This document shows positions 1-8,225 of a DNA stretch of 26,347 nucleotides, piece by piece; the stretch's first letter is position 1; each line of letters starts with the position of its first letter. Made by a program: the position numbers and the translations under genes. The stretch covers positions 1 through 26,347 of the IMG/VR virus record IMGVR_UViG_3300033145_001550. One strand, 5' to 3'. The notes under the pieces were generated by a model, which was not told where the DNA came from, did not search any database, and saw only the letters and a program-made list of their open reading frames with translations. The DNA comes from a virus.

Positions 1-148
1 CTTCTAATATAAATTTTTTAACCAAACCCTTGCTAAATCTTTTCTTTTTATATAATGATTTCAGAAATATTTTCATTTCTTTGCCATACTCTACTTCAAT
101 ATTTAAAGTTTTGTTTTTGTTTTCTTTAGTTCCTATAACTTTAATCAT
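1..148 (-). CDS. Partial hypothetical protein, cut by window edge
   Basis: An open frame starts at ATG 148-146 and runs off the left end of the window after 49 codons. It begins MIKVIGTKENKNKTLNIEVE and is rich in Lys. A clear AAAGGAG lies 7 nt upstream of the ATG, which supports the start. It follows the 145-aa gene by about 15 nt, so it belongs to the same operon. No family is recognised from the fragment. Confidence 0.7.
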   Translation of the reverse strand, partial: MIKVIGTKENKNKTLNIEVEYGKEMKIFLKSLYKKKRFSKGLVKKFILE

Positions 149-163
149 TTTATTCTCCTTTAA

Positions 164-601
164 TTAATCCCATAGATTGTTAAAATATTTTTTGAAGAGT
201 TTCCAACCTTCATCATATTCTTTTTCTTCTTTTTTTGTAAAATTACGTGTATCGATTAAAGCTAGTTTAAATACCTTTCTAATCTTTCTTAAAATACTTT
301 CCCATTCTTCTATATTTTTTAAATCACAAGGATATCCATGTACATCTTTTATTAATTTATCTATCCCTTTTGAAATAACAGTTGATAAATAATAGTCAAA
401 TCCCCAAACATCTCTATCAGCGTACCCTCTTCTTCCTCTTTGCACAAATGCTTTAATATCATATAAGAAAAAATCTCCTATTTTTATAAAGAATCTATAA
501 ATAACATAATATATTTTTTGTAATTTGGCTAACACTAGATGCTCTTTTTCCCATTTTTTTTCTTCTTTAAACATATCTTTTACAGATTTATATACTTTCA
601 T
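164..601 (-). CDS. Conserved phage hypothetical protein (RGYADRDVW type)
   Basis: This 145-aa protein is preceded by GGAG 7 nt before the ATG and starts 1 nt after the primase-helicase stop. The central segment, RGRRGYADRDVWGFDYYLS followed by a DVHGYPCDL and an EEWESIL motif, resembles a hypothetical protein family that recurs in tailed-phage genomes. I know of no assigned function for that family. The protein has a charged N-terminal helix, an aromatic middle and a Lys/Glu-rich C-terminus, with no signal peptide or clear membrane span. The family match is from memory of the motif and not from a search. Confidence 0.75.
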   Translation of the reverse strand: MKVYKSVKDMFKEEKKWEKEHLVLAKLQKIYYVIYRFFIKIGDFFLYDIKAFVQRGRRGYADRDVWGFDYYLSTVISKGIDKLIKDVHGYPCDLKNIEEWESILRKIRKVFKLALIDTRNFTKKEEKEYDEGWKLFKKYFNNLWD

Positions 602-602
602 A

Positions 603-2633
603 TTATTTCTCCTTTTTCTTACTAATATTTTTCTTTTCTTCTTCAGATAATTCCTCTACTAATTTAACTTCTTTTGATTTCCAATCGTAAATACATGGTA
701 CTTCTATATTACTTCCTTGTATTTTTGGTTCTCTTATTTTTTTAAATGTAAATTTAGTATATGTACCATCATCACTTTCGTACACATATTTGGCTAATAC
801 TGTAGGATATTGTCCGATTTGGTCTTTAGCAAAAAATGAATCATCTTCCCTTAATTGAACAAAACAGATTAAAAAAGAATCAGTCTTCTCTGCTTTCTCT
901 ACTAATTTATCAAATAATAAATCGGTTCTTGCAAATCCTTGTTCTTTATTTGGTCTTACCCAATCATATATAGTTACAGAATTTGGTCTTAAAATTACAT
1001 TATCAGGATTGCTACAACGAGCAGAGAAAAAACTACCTTCTCTTAATCCTAAATGTTCTGCGGTGCGAGCAAATCTGCCACCCTGTTTTTCTGAATATAT
1101 ATAATAAGGTTTTATATTTTGGTCTACTAATCTTTTAATTATATTTATCGCCAATGTAGATTTTCCATATCCAAATTTACTACCTATGATTATAATATCT
1201 CCTTTACAAAAATATGCATAGTCATTTAAATAAGGTACTTTAAAATCTACAGGGGCTCCTATATCTAGCAAAGTGTCCTTCCAATCTAAATCTTCTATTA
1301 TTTTTATTTTTTTACCTACTTGAGTAATTTTTTCTTCTTTGATTAAATATTGTATAATTTTATTAAATCTTTTTTTAGATTCTCCTTTAGTCCATTCACC
1401 AGCAATAGATAATTCTAAATCAGATTTTGTTATTTCTTTAACTTCTTTTATATGTTTTAAAACTTCATGTGCTAATTCTTGTTCATCATTAAAATCATAT
1501 TTTTCTAGTTCTCTACACATTGCAGAAATAGTTCTTCTATCCATTGGTTTCTCTAATAAATGAGTATTAAAAGTTTGCAAAACAAATTCTGTTTGATTAG
1601 GATTCAATTCTTGTCTTATAATACCTCCTAAACTAACAATAGAACTATTGCATGTGTTTTCTAACCCATTATTTTTTAATTGAAAATCATTAGGTTTAAC
1701 TTTAAAATTACCCGTTTTAATATTTTCTTTTATAATTTCGCTATTAGTTTTTCGAGGAATTGTAATTTTATTTTTTAAATATTTTTTTAAATTATCTGAC
1801 ATTTTAGGAATTAGTTTTAATTCTTTAAATGTTCTTGCTGTAATACCTATTTTTGATGGTTCTATTAATATATAACCGCCGTCATTTTCTATATCAATAT
1901 TAATATTAGCTATTTTTGCTTTAGTTTTAGGAAAATCTTCTTCATATTGATAAATTAAATGGGTTCCTCCTAAATTTTCTTGAATTAAAGGACTTCCCAT
2001 TATATCTTTTATTTCATTATATACTATATTTAATCCTTCTATTCTTTTATCTAATAATTCTTTTTTTCTATTTACAGTCATTTTTTTAAATCTAAATTCT
2101 TTTTTTTCTTCTTTAGTTAGAATATCTATATCAATTACAGTAATATTTGAAGCTTTTCCTGTTCTGGCTCCCAAATTAAGGTCATCTTTTACCCAGCTAC
2201 TCCATTGGTCTTTGTTTCTATATTCTTTAGCAGTCCAATCTTTCATTTGAGCTACAGGAATTTTACTATTAGGACTTATTGCTAACAAAGACCATTTATT
2301 TTTATCGTAGAAATCTAACAATTTATCAGTATCTTGTATATCTTTAGGAGTAATAATTTCTACATTAAAAGACTCTTTTATATATTGTAATATTTCTTCT
2401 TCAGATAAATTTACTTTATCTATTTCTACTGCTCTAATTACATCTATCAAATTATATTTTGTCTTACAATGGAAGCAATTAATTATTGAAGTATTGGGAA
2501 TAATTGTAGCAGTTCTTCCCTCTCCCTCGCATAAAGGACAATTTAGCATTACTGTTTTGCCAGTTTTTTTATAATCAATATTTTTTAATTTAAAATAGTC
2601 TATAATATGTTTTAAAAGGATATTTTTATACAT
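603..2633 (-). CDS. Primase-helicase (zinc ribbon, prim-pol, RecA-like ATPase)
   Basis: This 676-aa protein likely primes and unwinds DNA at the element's replication fork. Residues 32-56 form a CHC2-like zinc ribbon (CPLC at 32-35, CFHC at 53-56). Residues about 105-290 match an archaeo-eukaryotic-type primase-polymerase: LGARTGKASNITVIDIDI carries the catalytic acidic pair, and a GGTHLIY motif follows. A primase C-terminal-like helical segment and a winged-helix-like linker come next. From about residue 470 there is a RecA-like ATPase with Walker A GSKFGYGKST. The walker-B-like strand (SFLICFVQL) is less typical. The architecture resembles phage and plasmid primase-helicases. AGGAG lies 8 nt before the ATG. 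It is the last large gene of the operon before the left edge. Confidence 0.9.
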   Translation of the reverse strand: MYKNILLKHIIDYFKLKNIDYKKTGKTVMLNCPLCEGEGRTATIIPNTSIINCFHCKTKYNLIDVIRAVEIDKVNLSEEEILQYIKESFNVEIITPKDIQDTDKLLDFYDKNKWSLLAISPNSKIPVAQMKDWTAKEYRNKDQWSSWVKDDLNLGARTGKASNITVIDIDILTKEEKKEFRFKKMTVNRKKELLDKRIEGLNIVYNEIKDIMGSPLIQENLGGTHLIYQYEEDFPKTKAKIANINIDIENDGGYILIEPSKIGITARTFKELKLIPKMSDNLKKYLKNKITIPRKTNSEIIKENIKTGNFKVKPNDFQLKNNGLENTCNSSIVSLGGIIRQELNPNQTEFVLQTFNTHLLEKPMDRRTISAMCRELEKYDFNDEQELAHEVLKHIKEVKEITKSDLELSIAGEWTKGESKKRFNKIIQYLIKEEKITQVGKKIKIIEDLDWKDTLLDIGAPVDFKVPYLNDYAYFCKGDIIIIGSKFGYGKSTLAINIIKRLVDQNIKPYYIYSEKQGGRFARTAEHLGLREGSFFSARCSNPDNVILRPNSVTIYDWVRPNKEQGFARTDLLFDKLVEKAEKTDSFLICFVQLREDDSFFAKDQIGQYPTVLAKYVYESDDGTYTKFTFKKIREPKIQGSNIEVPCIYDWKSKEVKLVEELSEEEKKNISKKKEK

Positions 2634-2644
2634 TTATTTGCTCC

Positions 2645-2881
2645 TTACTTAATAGTATCTGTGCCAAATGCCATCTTCTGCCCATTCTTATCAGTATAAA
2701 TCATATGATAAAATTTCTGAACATAAATGCCAGTACCTTCACATCTTTTACAAGGTATCACTTCAAATTGAGCATTTGTTTTTGTTTGTATAATCTTTTT
2801 TAAATTAAATCCTAAACCATCGCAAAAATAACATAATTTGTTAGTATGTTGTGGAACAACTTCAAGTTTTACGTCTTTCAT
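2645..2881 (-). CDS. Small DnaJ-type zinc-finger protein
   Basis: This 78-aa protein has two CxxCxGxG-type knuckles, CYFCDGLGF and CKRCEGTGIY, as in the cysteine-rich domain of DnaJ, so it probably binds one zinc ion. No J domain is present. I chose the start at 2881 because GGAGG lies 7 nt upstream. An in-frame ATG at 2902 has no ribosome binding site and lies inside a dyad. Isolated small proteins of this kind are common in phage genomes and usually have no assigned role. The stop is 11 nt before the primase-helicase start. Confidence 0.8.
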   Translation of the reverse strand: MKDVKLEVVPQHTNKLCYFCDGLGFNLKKIIQTKTNAQFEVIPCKRCEGTGIYVQKFYHMIYTDKNGQKMAFGTDTIK

Positions 2882-2896
2882 AATAACACCTCCATT

Positions 2897-2915
2897 ACGC
2901 ATTATGCGTTACGCA
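2897..2915. promoter_or_regulatory. Tandem dyad ACGCATTATGCGTTACGCA (operator-like or leader hairpin)
   Basis: Two overlapping perfect inverted repeats with single-base centres, ACGCAT-T-ATGCGT and TGCGT-T-ACGCA, make three alternating half-sites spaced 7 bp apart. They lie in the 49-nt gap before the zinc-finger gene, 3 nt upstream of its GGAGG. The arrangement could bind a regulator as DNA, or fold in the RNA next to the ribosome binding site. I see no strong promoter hexamers around it. Confidence 0.5.
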
Positions 2916-2930
2916 CAATGTATAATATAA

Positions 2931-3380
2931 TTATTTTTTTATTTTTTTCTTATTAATAGTTTCTATTTTAATTTTAATATATTTAAGTTTTAAAATAAAA
3001 TAGATAAATGTTGTTGAAGCGATAGCTAATACAAATTCTCCTAATCCGCACATGATTCCTATACCAACTATTGTCCAAATACAAGCAGAAGTAGTTACTC
3101 CTTTTAGTTTTCGTTTATCAGATATTACTACCATACCAGCTAAAAATCCACAGCCTCCAATAATATAAGATAAAATTCTACTGAAATCAAAACTAAAGTC
3201 CATTTGTTTAGCAATAGGTAATAAAAGGAAAGGAAGTAATGTAAAAATAGTAGCTCCTAAACCTATAAGCATTATAGTCCTCATCCCTGCCGATTTATCC
3301 TGTTGTTCTCTCTCATAGCCAATAATAAAACTAAGCACAAGAGAAATTAACAATCTAACAATATAAACAATTTCTATCAT
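2931..3380 (-). CDS. MgtC/SapB-family membrane protein
   Basis: This 149-aa protein matches the membrane domain of the MgtC family: GYEREQQDKSAGMRTIMLIG, then GGCGFLAGMVVI and GVTTSACIWTIVGIGIMCG, with about four to five hydrophobic spans. It lacks the cytoplasmic ACT-like C-terminal domain of full-length MgtC and ends in a Lys-rich tail. MgtC proteins in bacteria act in magnesium stress and in modulation of the F-type ATPase; whether this short form does so is unknown. AAAGGAG precedes the ATG by 6 nt. It follows a SemiSWEET gene and forms part of a run of transport-related genes that is unusual for a phage. Confidence 0.85.
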   Translation of the reverse strand: MIEIVYIVRLLISLVLSFIIGYEREQQDKSAGMRTIMLIGLGATIFTLLPFLLLPIAKQMDFSFDFSRILSYIIGGCGFLAGMVVISDKRKLKGVTTSACIWTIVGIGIMCGLGEFVLAIASTTFIYFILKLKYIKIKIETINKKKIKK

Positions 3381-3432
3381 TTTAACTCCTTTAAAAATTT
3401 AATTTCTTTATCTACCTTTTTTTTCAAACGTT

Positions 3433-3723
3433 TTAAATACTTAATTCTTTTTTTCTATGTTTTCTTAAATTTTTATATTTCAAAATTAAACTTATCATAA
3501 TAGATAATCCTATAATTGAGGGAATATGTGCTATTACAATATTCCACTGTTTTAATAATATATTTCCAGCAATATACAATATGTATGCTAATGTACATAC
3601 AGTAAAAAATGCAAGACTTATTCCTTTGACATTTTTGCTTCTATATGTCTTTATTAGTTGAGGTATTAATTCAACACCCCATAAAATACCAGCTACATAA
3701 ATTAAAATATCTGCTATATTCAT
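3433..3723 (-). CDS. SemiSWEET-like PQ-loop transporter
   Basis: This 96-aa protein has three predicted membrane helices. The PQ motif lies in the first unit, within IPQLIKTYRSKNVKGIS, followed by an LAFFTVCTLAYILYI segment, as in bacterial SemiSWEETs of 85-100 aa. SemiSWEETs work as dimers and move sugars across the inner membrane. The substrate cannot be told here. The tail is basic (LRKHRKKE). GAGG lies 5 nt before the ATG, and the start overlaps the preceding stop by 4 nt. The following 52 nt to the MgtC-like gene hold no complete ORF. Confidence 0.85.
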   Translation of the reverse strand: MNIADILIYVAGILWGVELIPQLIKTYRSKNVKGISLAFFTVCTLAYILYIAGNILLKQWNIVIAHIPSIIGLSIMISLILKYKNLRKHRKKELSI

Positions 3724-3944
3724 TTTATCCTCTCTATTACTATTTTTCCTTTGCGAGCTTTAATTTTAACATTACAATCTTCTATTCCTAAATAAGTTAT
3801 TAATAAACTTATTACATTATAATGATTTAAGTCAAATCCAACTACTTCCCATTCCCCCCATATATCTTCAAATTCTTTTTTCCAAATTTCTTGTTTTCCT
3901 AAACATTCATCAGCTATCTTTTTAGCTTTATTTAATTTATTCAT
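3720..3944 (-). CDS. Hypothetical small protein
   Basis: This 74-aa protein has no family I recognise. It has an N-terminal Lys-rich helix, a Trp-rich middle (IWKKEFEDIWGEWEVVGFD) and a basic beta-like C-terminus. AAGGAGG precedes the start. The gene overlaps the aminopeptidase upstream and the SemiSWEET downstream by 4 nt each, so the three are translationally coupled. Confidence 0.75.
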   Translation of the reverse strand: MNKLNKAKKIADECLGKQEIWKKEFEDIWGEWEVVGFDLNHYNVISLLITYLGIEDCNVKIKARKGKIVIERIK

Positions 3945-5017
3945 TTTAAAATCCTCCTTAATTCTCTACTTAAACAAAAATGTTTTAACAAATTTATACC
4001 GTACTCTAAATCCTTTAAATTAATGGTCTCAACTACAGAGTGCATACTTCTTAAAGGAGGAGAAATTATAACCACTCTATCACATAAATCTACTACCGAG
4101 GTAGCATTATATCCAATATTTCCCACTGAAGCCTGATACTGTACTTTTATTTTATTTTTTTTAGCTATACTACTCAAAAGTTTTACAGTATCATTATGAA
4201 TATTTACCCCCCTATACATTACAACCCCTTTTCCTAACTCACATCTTCCAACTTCTTTTTCTAAAGTATCTTCTCCATAGTCTGTAGCAAAAGTTACATC
4301 AAGTCCAACATACAATTCTGGTTTTAACTCGGCTGTCAATTTTCTAGGTGGATTCCCAATTTCTTCTCTTGCTGAAAATACAAAATGCAAAGTATAATTT
4401 GGTTTCTTTTTACTTTTAATTATTTCTTTAATAGTTTCTATAAGAATAAAAACCCCTGACTTATCATCAAATCCATAACCAGATACAAACTGACCTTGAT
4501 TCTTATCTTCTGAAAGACTTCTAAAAAATGGTTGATATACTATAGGGTCTCCTACTTTGACTTTTCTACCTACTCTTTTCCTACCTCTTATACCTATATC
4601 TACTTGAGCTTCGCTAATATCATCTATTTTTTCATTATCTTCATCATCTATTAAATGAGCATGTTTTCTATTAATAACAGCATTAACAATCCCTTTAGAA
4701 GTTAGAATATTTAAATGTCTAGCACTTAATATTTGTTTGCATCCACCGCCTATATATTGCATGCTAATTAAACCATTTCTATCTACATTGGTAACGATAA
4801 ATCCTATAGTATCATGATGTGCTTCTAATACAATTGATTTTTTTAGTTTTCCTTCTATCGTAGCTATAACATTTTTTTGATTATCAATTCTAACTTTTGA
4901 TTTGGGAAGAATTTTCAATAGTTCTTTTTTAATAAATTCGCCTATTCCGGTTTCAAAGCCAGAAGGAGAAGGAATTTCAATTAAATTTTTTAATAGCTCA
5001 ATCTTATTTTTTCTCAT
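3941..5017 (-). CDS. M42-family metallo-aminopeptidase
   Basis: This 358-aa protein is close to the usual M42 length of about 350 aa. M42 enzymes are dinuclear metal aminopeptidases that form tetrahedral particles and trim peptides in the cytoplasm. Expected residues are visible: EAHHDTIGF (H67, D69), GYGFDDKSG (D184 or D185), SAREEIGN (E218 catalytic, E219 ligand), GLDVTF (D240) and RSMHSVVETI (H326). The N-terminal IEIPSPSGFE is also typical. AGGAG precedes the ATG, and the gene overlaps both neighbours by 4 nt. A full-length and apparently intact host-type peptidase is unexpected in a phage. It could recycle peptides made by the proteases encoded upstream, but that is inference. An endoglucanase-type annotation is possible for M42 members and is less likely. 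Confidence 0.88.
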   Translation of the reverse strand: MRKNKIELLKNLIEIPSPSGFETGIGEFIKKELLKILPKSKVRIDNQKNVIATIEGKLKKSIVLEAHHDTIGFIVTNVDRNGLISMQYIGGGCKQILSARHLNILTSKGIVNAVINRKHAHLIDDEDNEKIDDISEAQVDIGIRGRKRVGRKVKVGDPIVYQPFFRSLSEDKNQGQFVSGYGFDDKSGVFILIETIKEIIKSKKKPNYTLHFVFSAREEIGNPPRKLTAELKPELYVGLDVTFATDYGEDTLEKEVGRCELGKGVVMYRGVNIHNDTVKLLSSIAKKNKIKVQYQASVGNIGYNATSVVDLCDRVVIISPPLRSMHSVVETINLKDLEYGINLLKHFCLSRELRRILK

Positions 5018-5634
5018 ATCAACTCTCCTAATATTTTAATTACATCATTATTTGAATCTACTAAGCGAACATATTTATCTATATCTTTAGCATCTATTGC
5101 ATTGTTTTTAGCTAAAATATTTTTCCACCAATTAAACATATCTTTATAATAACTTTTATTTACAAAAATAATTGGTCTTAATTTAATTTTATTAGTCTGT
5201 ACAAGAGTCAAATGTTCATAAGCTTCATCCATTGTTCCCCATCCGCCAGGCAATACTACTGTAGCTTTAGATAAATAAGTTAAAAAGAATTTACGAATAA
5301 AAAAATACCTGAATGTCATAGCTTTAGTAGTATAATTATTAGTTGTTTGTTCATGAGGTAATCTGATATTTAAACCAATACTTTTACCTTTTGCCTCATA
5401 AGCTCCTTTATTAACAGCTTCCATAGTACCTAAACCACCACCGCTTATAACTACATAACCTAATTTTGACAATCTATAACCTAAACTAAGAGCTTTTTTA
5501 TATCGTAGACTTTCTACTGAACTTCTAGCACTTCCAAATACAACTATACCTTTGTCATATCTGGTAAATAATTCAAAAGCTTTAGTAAACTCTTGCTCAA
5601 TTCGTTCTAAACGTGCTTTATTGTTTTTGTCCAT
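5014..5634 (-). CDS. LOG-family nucleotide phosphoribohydrolase-like protein
   Basis: This 206-aa protein has a Rossmann-like fold with GIVVFGSARSS at the N-terminus, ISGGGLGTMEAVNKGA and the signature PGGWGTMDE. The family (lysine decarboxylase-like/LOG, TIGR00730 type) cleaves nucleoside monophosphates into base and ribose 5-phosphate; in plants and some bacteria the product is active cytokinin. In this context a role in nucleotide salvage or in supplying a modified base is possible but unproven. The start overlaps the phosphoesterase by 17 nt and has only a weak ribosome binding site (GAAGAAAAA), which suggests coupling. Confidence 0.88.
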   Translation of the reverse strand: MDKNNKARLERIEQEFTKAFELFTRYDKGIVVFGSARSSVESLRYKKALSLGYRLSKLGYVVISGGGLGTMEAVNKGAYEAKGKSIGLNIRLPHEQTTNNYTTKAMTFRYFFIRKFFLTYLSKATVVLPGGWGTMDEAYEHLTLVQTNKIKLRPIIFVNKSYYKDMFNWWKNILAKNNAIDAKDIDKYVRLVDSNNDVIKILGELI

Positions 5635-6178
5635 TTTTTCTTCTACCTGTTTTATACAGTAAAGATATTAATGATATAGGAGTATAATTAATTTGTTCAA
5701 CTGATACATTAGCTAAAATACAATTTTTTCTTTTACGTATCATTTTAAGTTTATTATGAATATGACCATGAATTATAAAATCATGTTTCTTTATATCTTC
5801 TGAGGTTATTTTATTAGGGTCATGAAGAAACAGTATTTTTTTATGATTATAATACCAATCAAATCGTTCACAAATAAAATCAAACCCATGAGATAAATAA
5901 AATGAATAAGATTTTCTATCGTGATTTCCTTTTACTAATATTTTTCTTCCTTTTAACTGTTTAATTATTTTAAAAATTTTACTACTTTCTCCTTTTGTAA
6001 ATACTATATCTCCCAAACTAATAACAATATCTTGTTCTCTAATTGTATTATTCCATTTTTTTATCATTGTTCTATTCATCTCGTCAAGACTTCTAAATCT
6101 CCTCTTGCAATATTTGTTAATATTCCAATGATTAAAATGGTTGTCTGATATTATATATATATTAAATAATGGTCGCAC
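5618..6178 (-). CDS. Calcineurin-like metallophosphoesterase
   Basis: This 186-aa protein carries all motifs of the fold in order: IYIISDNHFNH (D-x-H), VISLGDIVF (GD), LVKGNHDRK (GNHD), FLHDP and IIHGHIHNK (GHxH). It is expected to bind two metal ions and hydrolyse a phosphoester. Short phage and bacterial versions act on nucleotides or nucleic acids, but the substrate is not visible here. The start is GTG at 6178, preceded by AAAGGGG at 6 nt; no better ATG exists before the first motif. Its end overlaps the LOG gene by 17 nt. Confidence 0.88.
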   Translation of the reverse strand: MRPLFNIYIISDNHFNHWNINKYCKRRFRSLDEMNRTMIKKWNNTIREQDIVISLGDIVFTKGESSKIFKIIKQLKGRKILVKGNHDRKSYSFYLSHGFDFICERFDWYYNHKKILFLHDPNKITSEDIKKHDFIIHGHIHNKLKMIRKRKNCILANVSVEQINYTPISLISLLYKTGRRKNGQKQ

Positions 6179-6214
6179 AATTTACCCCTTTAACTTATTA
6201 TTTTTTCTATTTTT

Positions 6215-6511
6215 TTATCCATTAGTCTCCTTATATTCTCTTATTTCATAATTGCCAGCCATAACACAAGTAATATATATTTCTATTTTTTTGTAATTGA
6301 TATTAAAAGTTCCTGTTAAGGCTAGTTTAGTGCCATCAATAAAAGTTATTATAGTTGTAGTTCCACCAACTAATCCTCCAGTACCAATATAATTTACTTC
6401 TTGAACTTCTCCACTTTTTAATAATTGTGGTTCGCTTAGACATCCGTTTGACTGACATCCAGTAGTCAAAATTAACATTAACAAAAGGGTAAATATAAAT
6501 AATTTATTCAT
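6215..6511 (-). CDS. Small lipoprotein
   Basis: This 98-aa protein has a short basic N-terminus, a hydrophobic stretch and the lipobox LTTGC with Cys19 as the lipid attachment site. It should therefore be exported and anchored to a membrane. The mature part is about 80 aa, beta-rich, with a GTGGLVGGTTTIITFIDG segment, and is not a family I recognise. AGGAG precedes the start, which overlaps the end of the MFS transporter by 8 nt. The pairing suggests an envelope role, such as changing surface or transport properties of the host. Confidence 0.8.
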   Translation of the reverse strand: MNKLFIFTLLLMLILTTGCQSNGCLSEPQLLKSGEVQEVNYIGTGGLVGGTTTIITFIDGTKLALTGTFNINYKKIEIYITCVMAGNYEIREYKETNG

Positions 6512-7712
6512 TTTGTTCTCCTATCTTCAAAAACGGTATAAAAAATATACATAGCAATGTTAATCCGCTTGAAATTATAACATTAGCATTATATCCTATC
6601 TTATCATAAATTATACCACCCAAGAAATTTCCTCCTCTAGCTGCAAAATTATTAACCGAAGTTACCAATGCATAAAAGAAAGCTTCACTTCCAGAAGGAA
6701 TAATTTTAACAAAGAAAGCAAGGAGCGTCATAAAGGTTATGCCTCCAAACGCTCCAAATAATAAATTATAGATAACCAGAAACCACTTATTTGGAATATA
6801 TAAATAACACAAATTAGTTAATCCAGCAAATACTAACATAAAATATAACAGTTTTTTCATAGGAAATTTATAAGCCCATTTATAATATATCATATAACCT
6901 ATCACTCCTAATACAGTACCCATTGCCCCTAAATAGCCTAAAAACATTTTATCTACGTGCATTACTTCTCGAACTCTAATCATCAATGCAGTTCCAAATG
7001 AAGGGCAAAAATTTAAACAAGCTATAAACAACAACCCAATCAATAATCTTTTACTTTTTAATTTATTAAAATTATTTTTCAATATCTTAATAGGATTAAC
7101 TTTCTTCAACGTCTTTACAGTTTCTTCTTTAAAATATTTAATAAGATAAAATAACATTCCCAATGGTATAATACCTGCTAATCCATAAGCTACTCTATAA
7201 TTAACATGTTCTGGAAAAACTTTTGCAACCCAAGCTCCTACTATTGCTACAACTAATCCGGCTAATCCTAATGCTGTCCATTGAATACTTTGTACTCTAC
7301 CTTCTATTCCTAATTTCTTTTCTGTAATTACCATATGCCTATCTGTACTTACATCTGCAAATGCAATACAAATATTAATTATAATTCCAGTAATTATCAG
7401 TGTTACTAAATTTAATCCAAAAGTTATAATAAATATATAACTAAGTAACAATAATAAATAACTCCCAATTAAATAGTAAGTTGTTCTCTTTCCTCGAATA
7501 GGGACATTATCTACAAAATAAGCAAATGCAATTTTCAAATACCAAGCAATTCCTACTACCCAACCAATTAAGCCAATCATAGTAGCAGATAAACCCCAAT
7601 GCTCTCTCGTAAGGTAATACAGGCACTGCTGTGGCAAGCTAGAGATTCCCTGTGAGGCGTACTGACCTGCACACAAAAGTACTATTAATAAGGGTATTTT
7701 TTTATTTTTCAT
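6504..7712 (-). CDS. MFS transporter (BT1/AmpG-like)
   Basis: This 402-aa protein has about 12 hydrophobic helices. The N-terminal part reads like the BT1/AmpG branch of the major facilitator superfamily: SSLPQQCLYYLTREHWGLSA, then IAWYLKIAFAYFVDNVPIRG and KRTTYYLIG. Members carry folates, muropeptides or related solutes, and the substrate here is unknown. I chose the start at 7712 because GAGG lies 6 nt upstream; an in-frame ATG 12 nt earlier lacks one. It overlaps the zinc-finger gene by 11 nt and the lipoprotein by 8 nt. A complete 12-helix transporter is rare in phage genomes. Confidence 0.85.
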   Translation of the reverse strand: MKNKKIPLLIVLLCAGQYASQGISSLPQQCLYYLTREHWGLSATMIGLIGWVVGIAWYLKIAFAYFVDNVPIRGKRTTYYLIGSYLLLLLSYIFIITFGLNLVTLIITGIIINICIAFADVSTDRHMVITEKKLGIEGRVQSIQWTALGLAGLVVAIVGAWVAKVFPEHVNYRVAYGLAGIIPLGMLFYLIKYFKEETVKTLKKVNPIKILKNNFNKLKSKRLLIGLLFIACLNFCPSFGTALMIRVREVMHVDKMFLGYLGAMGTVLGVIGYMIYYKWAYKFPMKKLLYFMLVFAGLTNLCYLYIPNKWFLVIYNLLFGAFGGITFMTLLAFFVKIIPSGSEAFFYALVTSVNNFAARGGNFLGGIIYDKIGYNANVIISSGLTLLCIFFIPFLKIGEQNE

Positions 7713-7902
7713 TTCTATCCTCATCTAATTCTTCTTCGATAACATAACCCCTCTCTACTATCCTATCGTGAGTTTCTTTAGATACTTCTTTTCCACCTAT
7801 ACCATAAGTAAATGCACTTCTTAAATCTTCGTAACAAGGTAAACATACATACTCATTTACCAATAATTTTTCCTTTTTACAAACTTTGCATTTTCCTTTC
7901 AT
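7702..7902 (-). CDS. Small zinc-ribbon protein
   Basis: This 66-aa protein has paired knuckles, CKVC near residue 5 and CLPC near residue 20, followed by an acidic helical tail ending ELDEDRNEK. It probably binds one zinc ion. AGGATT precedes the ATG, and the gene overlaps YopX by 4 nt. No family or function is recognised. Confidence 0.75.
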   Translation of the reverse strand: MKGKCKVCKKEKLLVNEYVCLPCYEDLRSAFTYGIGGKEVSKETHDRIVERGYVIEEELDEDRNEK

Positions 7903-8225
7903 ATTAATAATCCTGTATTTTCGTAGATATTGCCGATTATTTCTGCTAATTTTTCAGGGTAAAGGGTTCCCATTCTATAGCCAAAAAAATCTGCATATTC
8001 TATTGTATAGTTTTCATAAATAGGTTTATTATCAAAAGTCATTTTAACTCTAACAATATCCCCTTCATATATCTCTTTCCCATTCTTGCCCTTAAGACCA
8101 GTATATTCTTGAGATTCTTTTTTGACGTAATCTGCTAATAAACAAGTAGGAAAACTATCAGTTATACCCCAATAGAAAAATTGTTTTGTTTCTATATCCC
8201 AAATTCTGTATTTTTTCTCTTTCAT
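7899..8225 (-). CDS. YopX-family protein
   Basis: This 108-aa protein matches the YopX family of phage and prophage proteins. Signatures are the YRIWD start, EYTGLKGKNGKEIYEGDIVRV in the middle and AEIIGNIYENTGLL at the end. The function of the family is unknown. The start at 8225 is preferred over an ATG at 8237 because GGAGG lies 5 nt upstream of it. It overlaps the deformylase stop by 4 nt. Confidence 0.9.
   Translation of the reverse strand: MKEKKYRIWDIETKQFFYWGITDSFPTCLLADYVKKESQEYTGLKGKNGKEIYEGDIVRVKMTFDNKPIYENYTIEYADFFGYRMGTLYPEKLAEIIGNIYENTGLLI

Noticed and set aside
3381-3455. Run of seven A at the end of the SemiSWEET gene that could allow a -1 frameshift giving a longer basic tail; also a start-less open stretch overlapping the MgtC-like start
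   Set aside because: A-runs are common at this composition, no structure supports slippage, and the open stretch has no start codon.
6190-6222. 10-codon ORF MDKKIEKIIS after the lipoprotein gene, with AAGGAG 4 nt upstream
   Set aside because: Too short to judge, and the spacing is poor. It may be chance in the lipoprotein 3' end.
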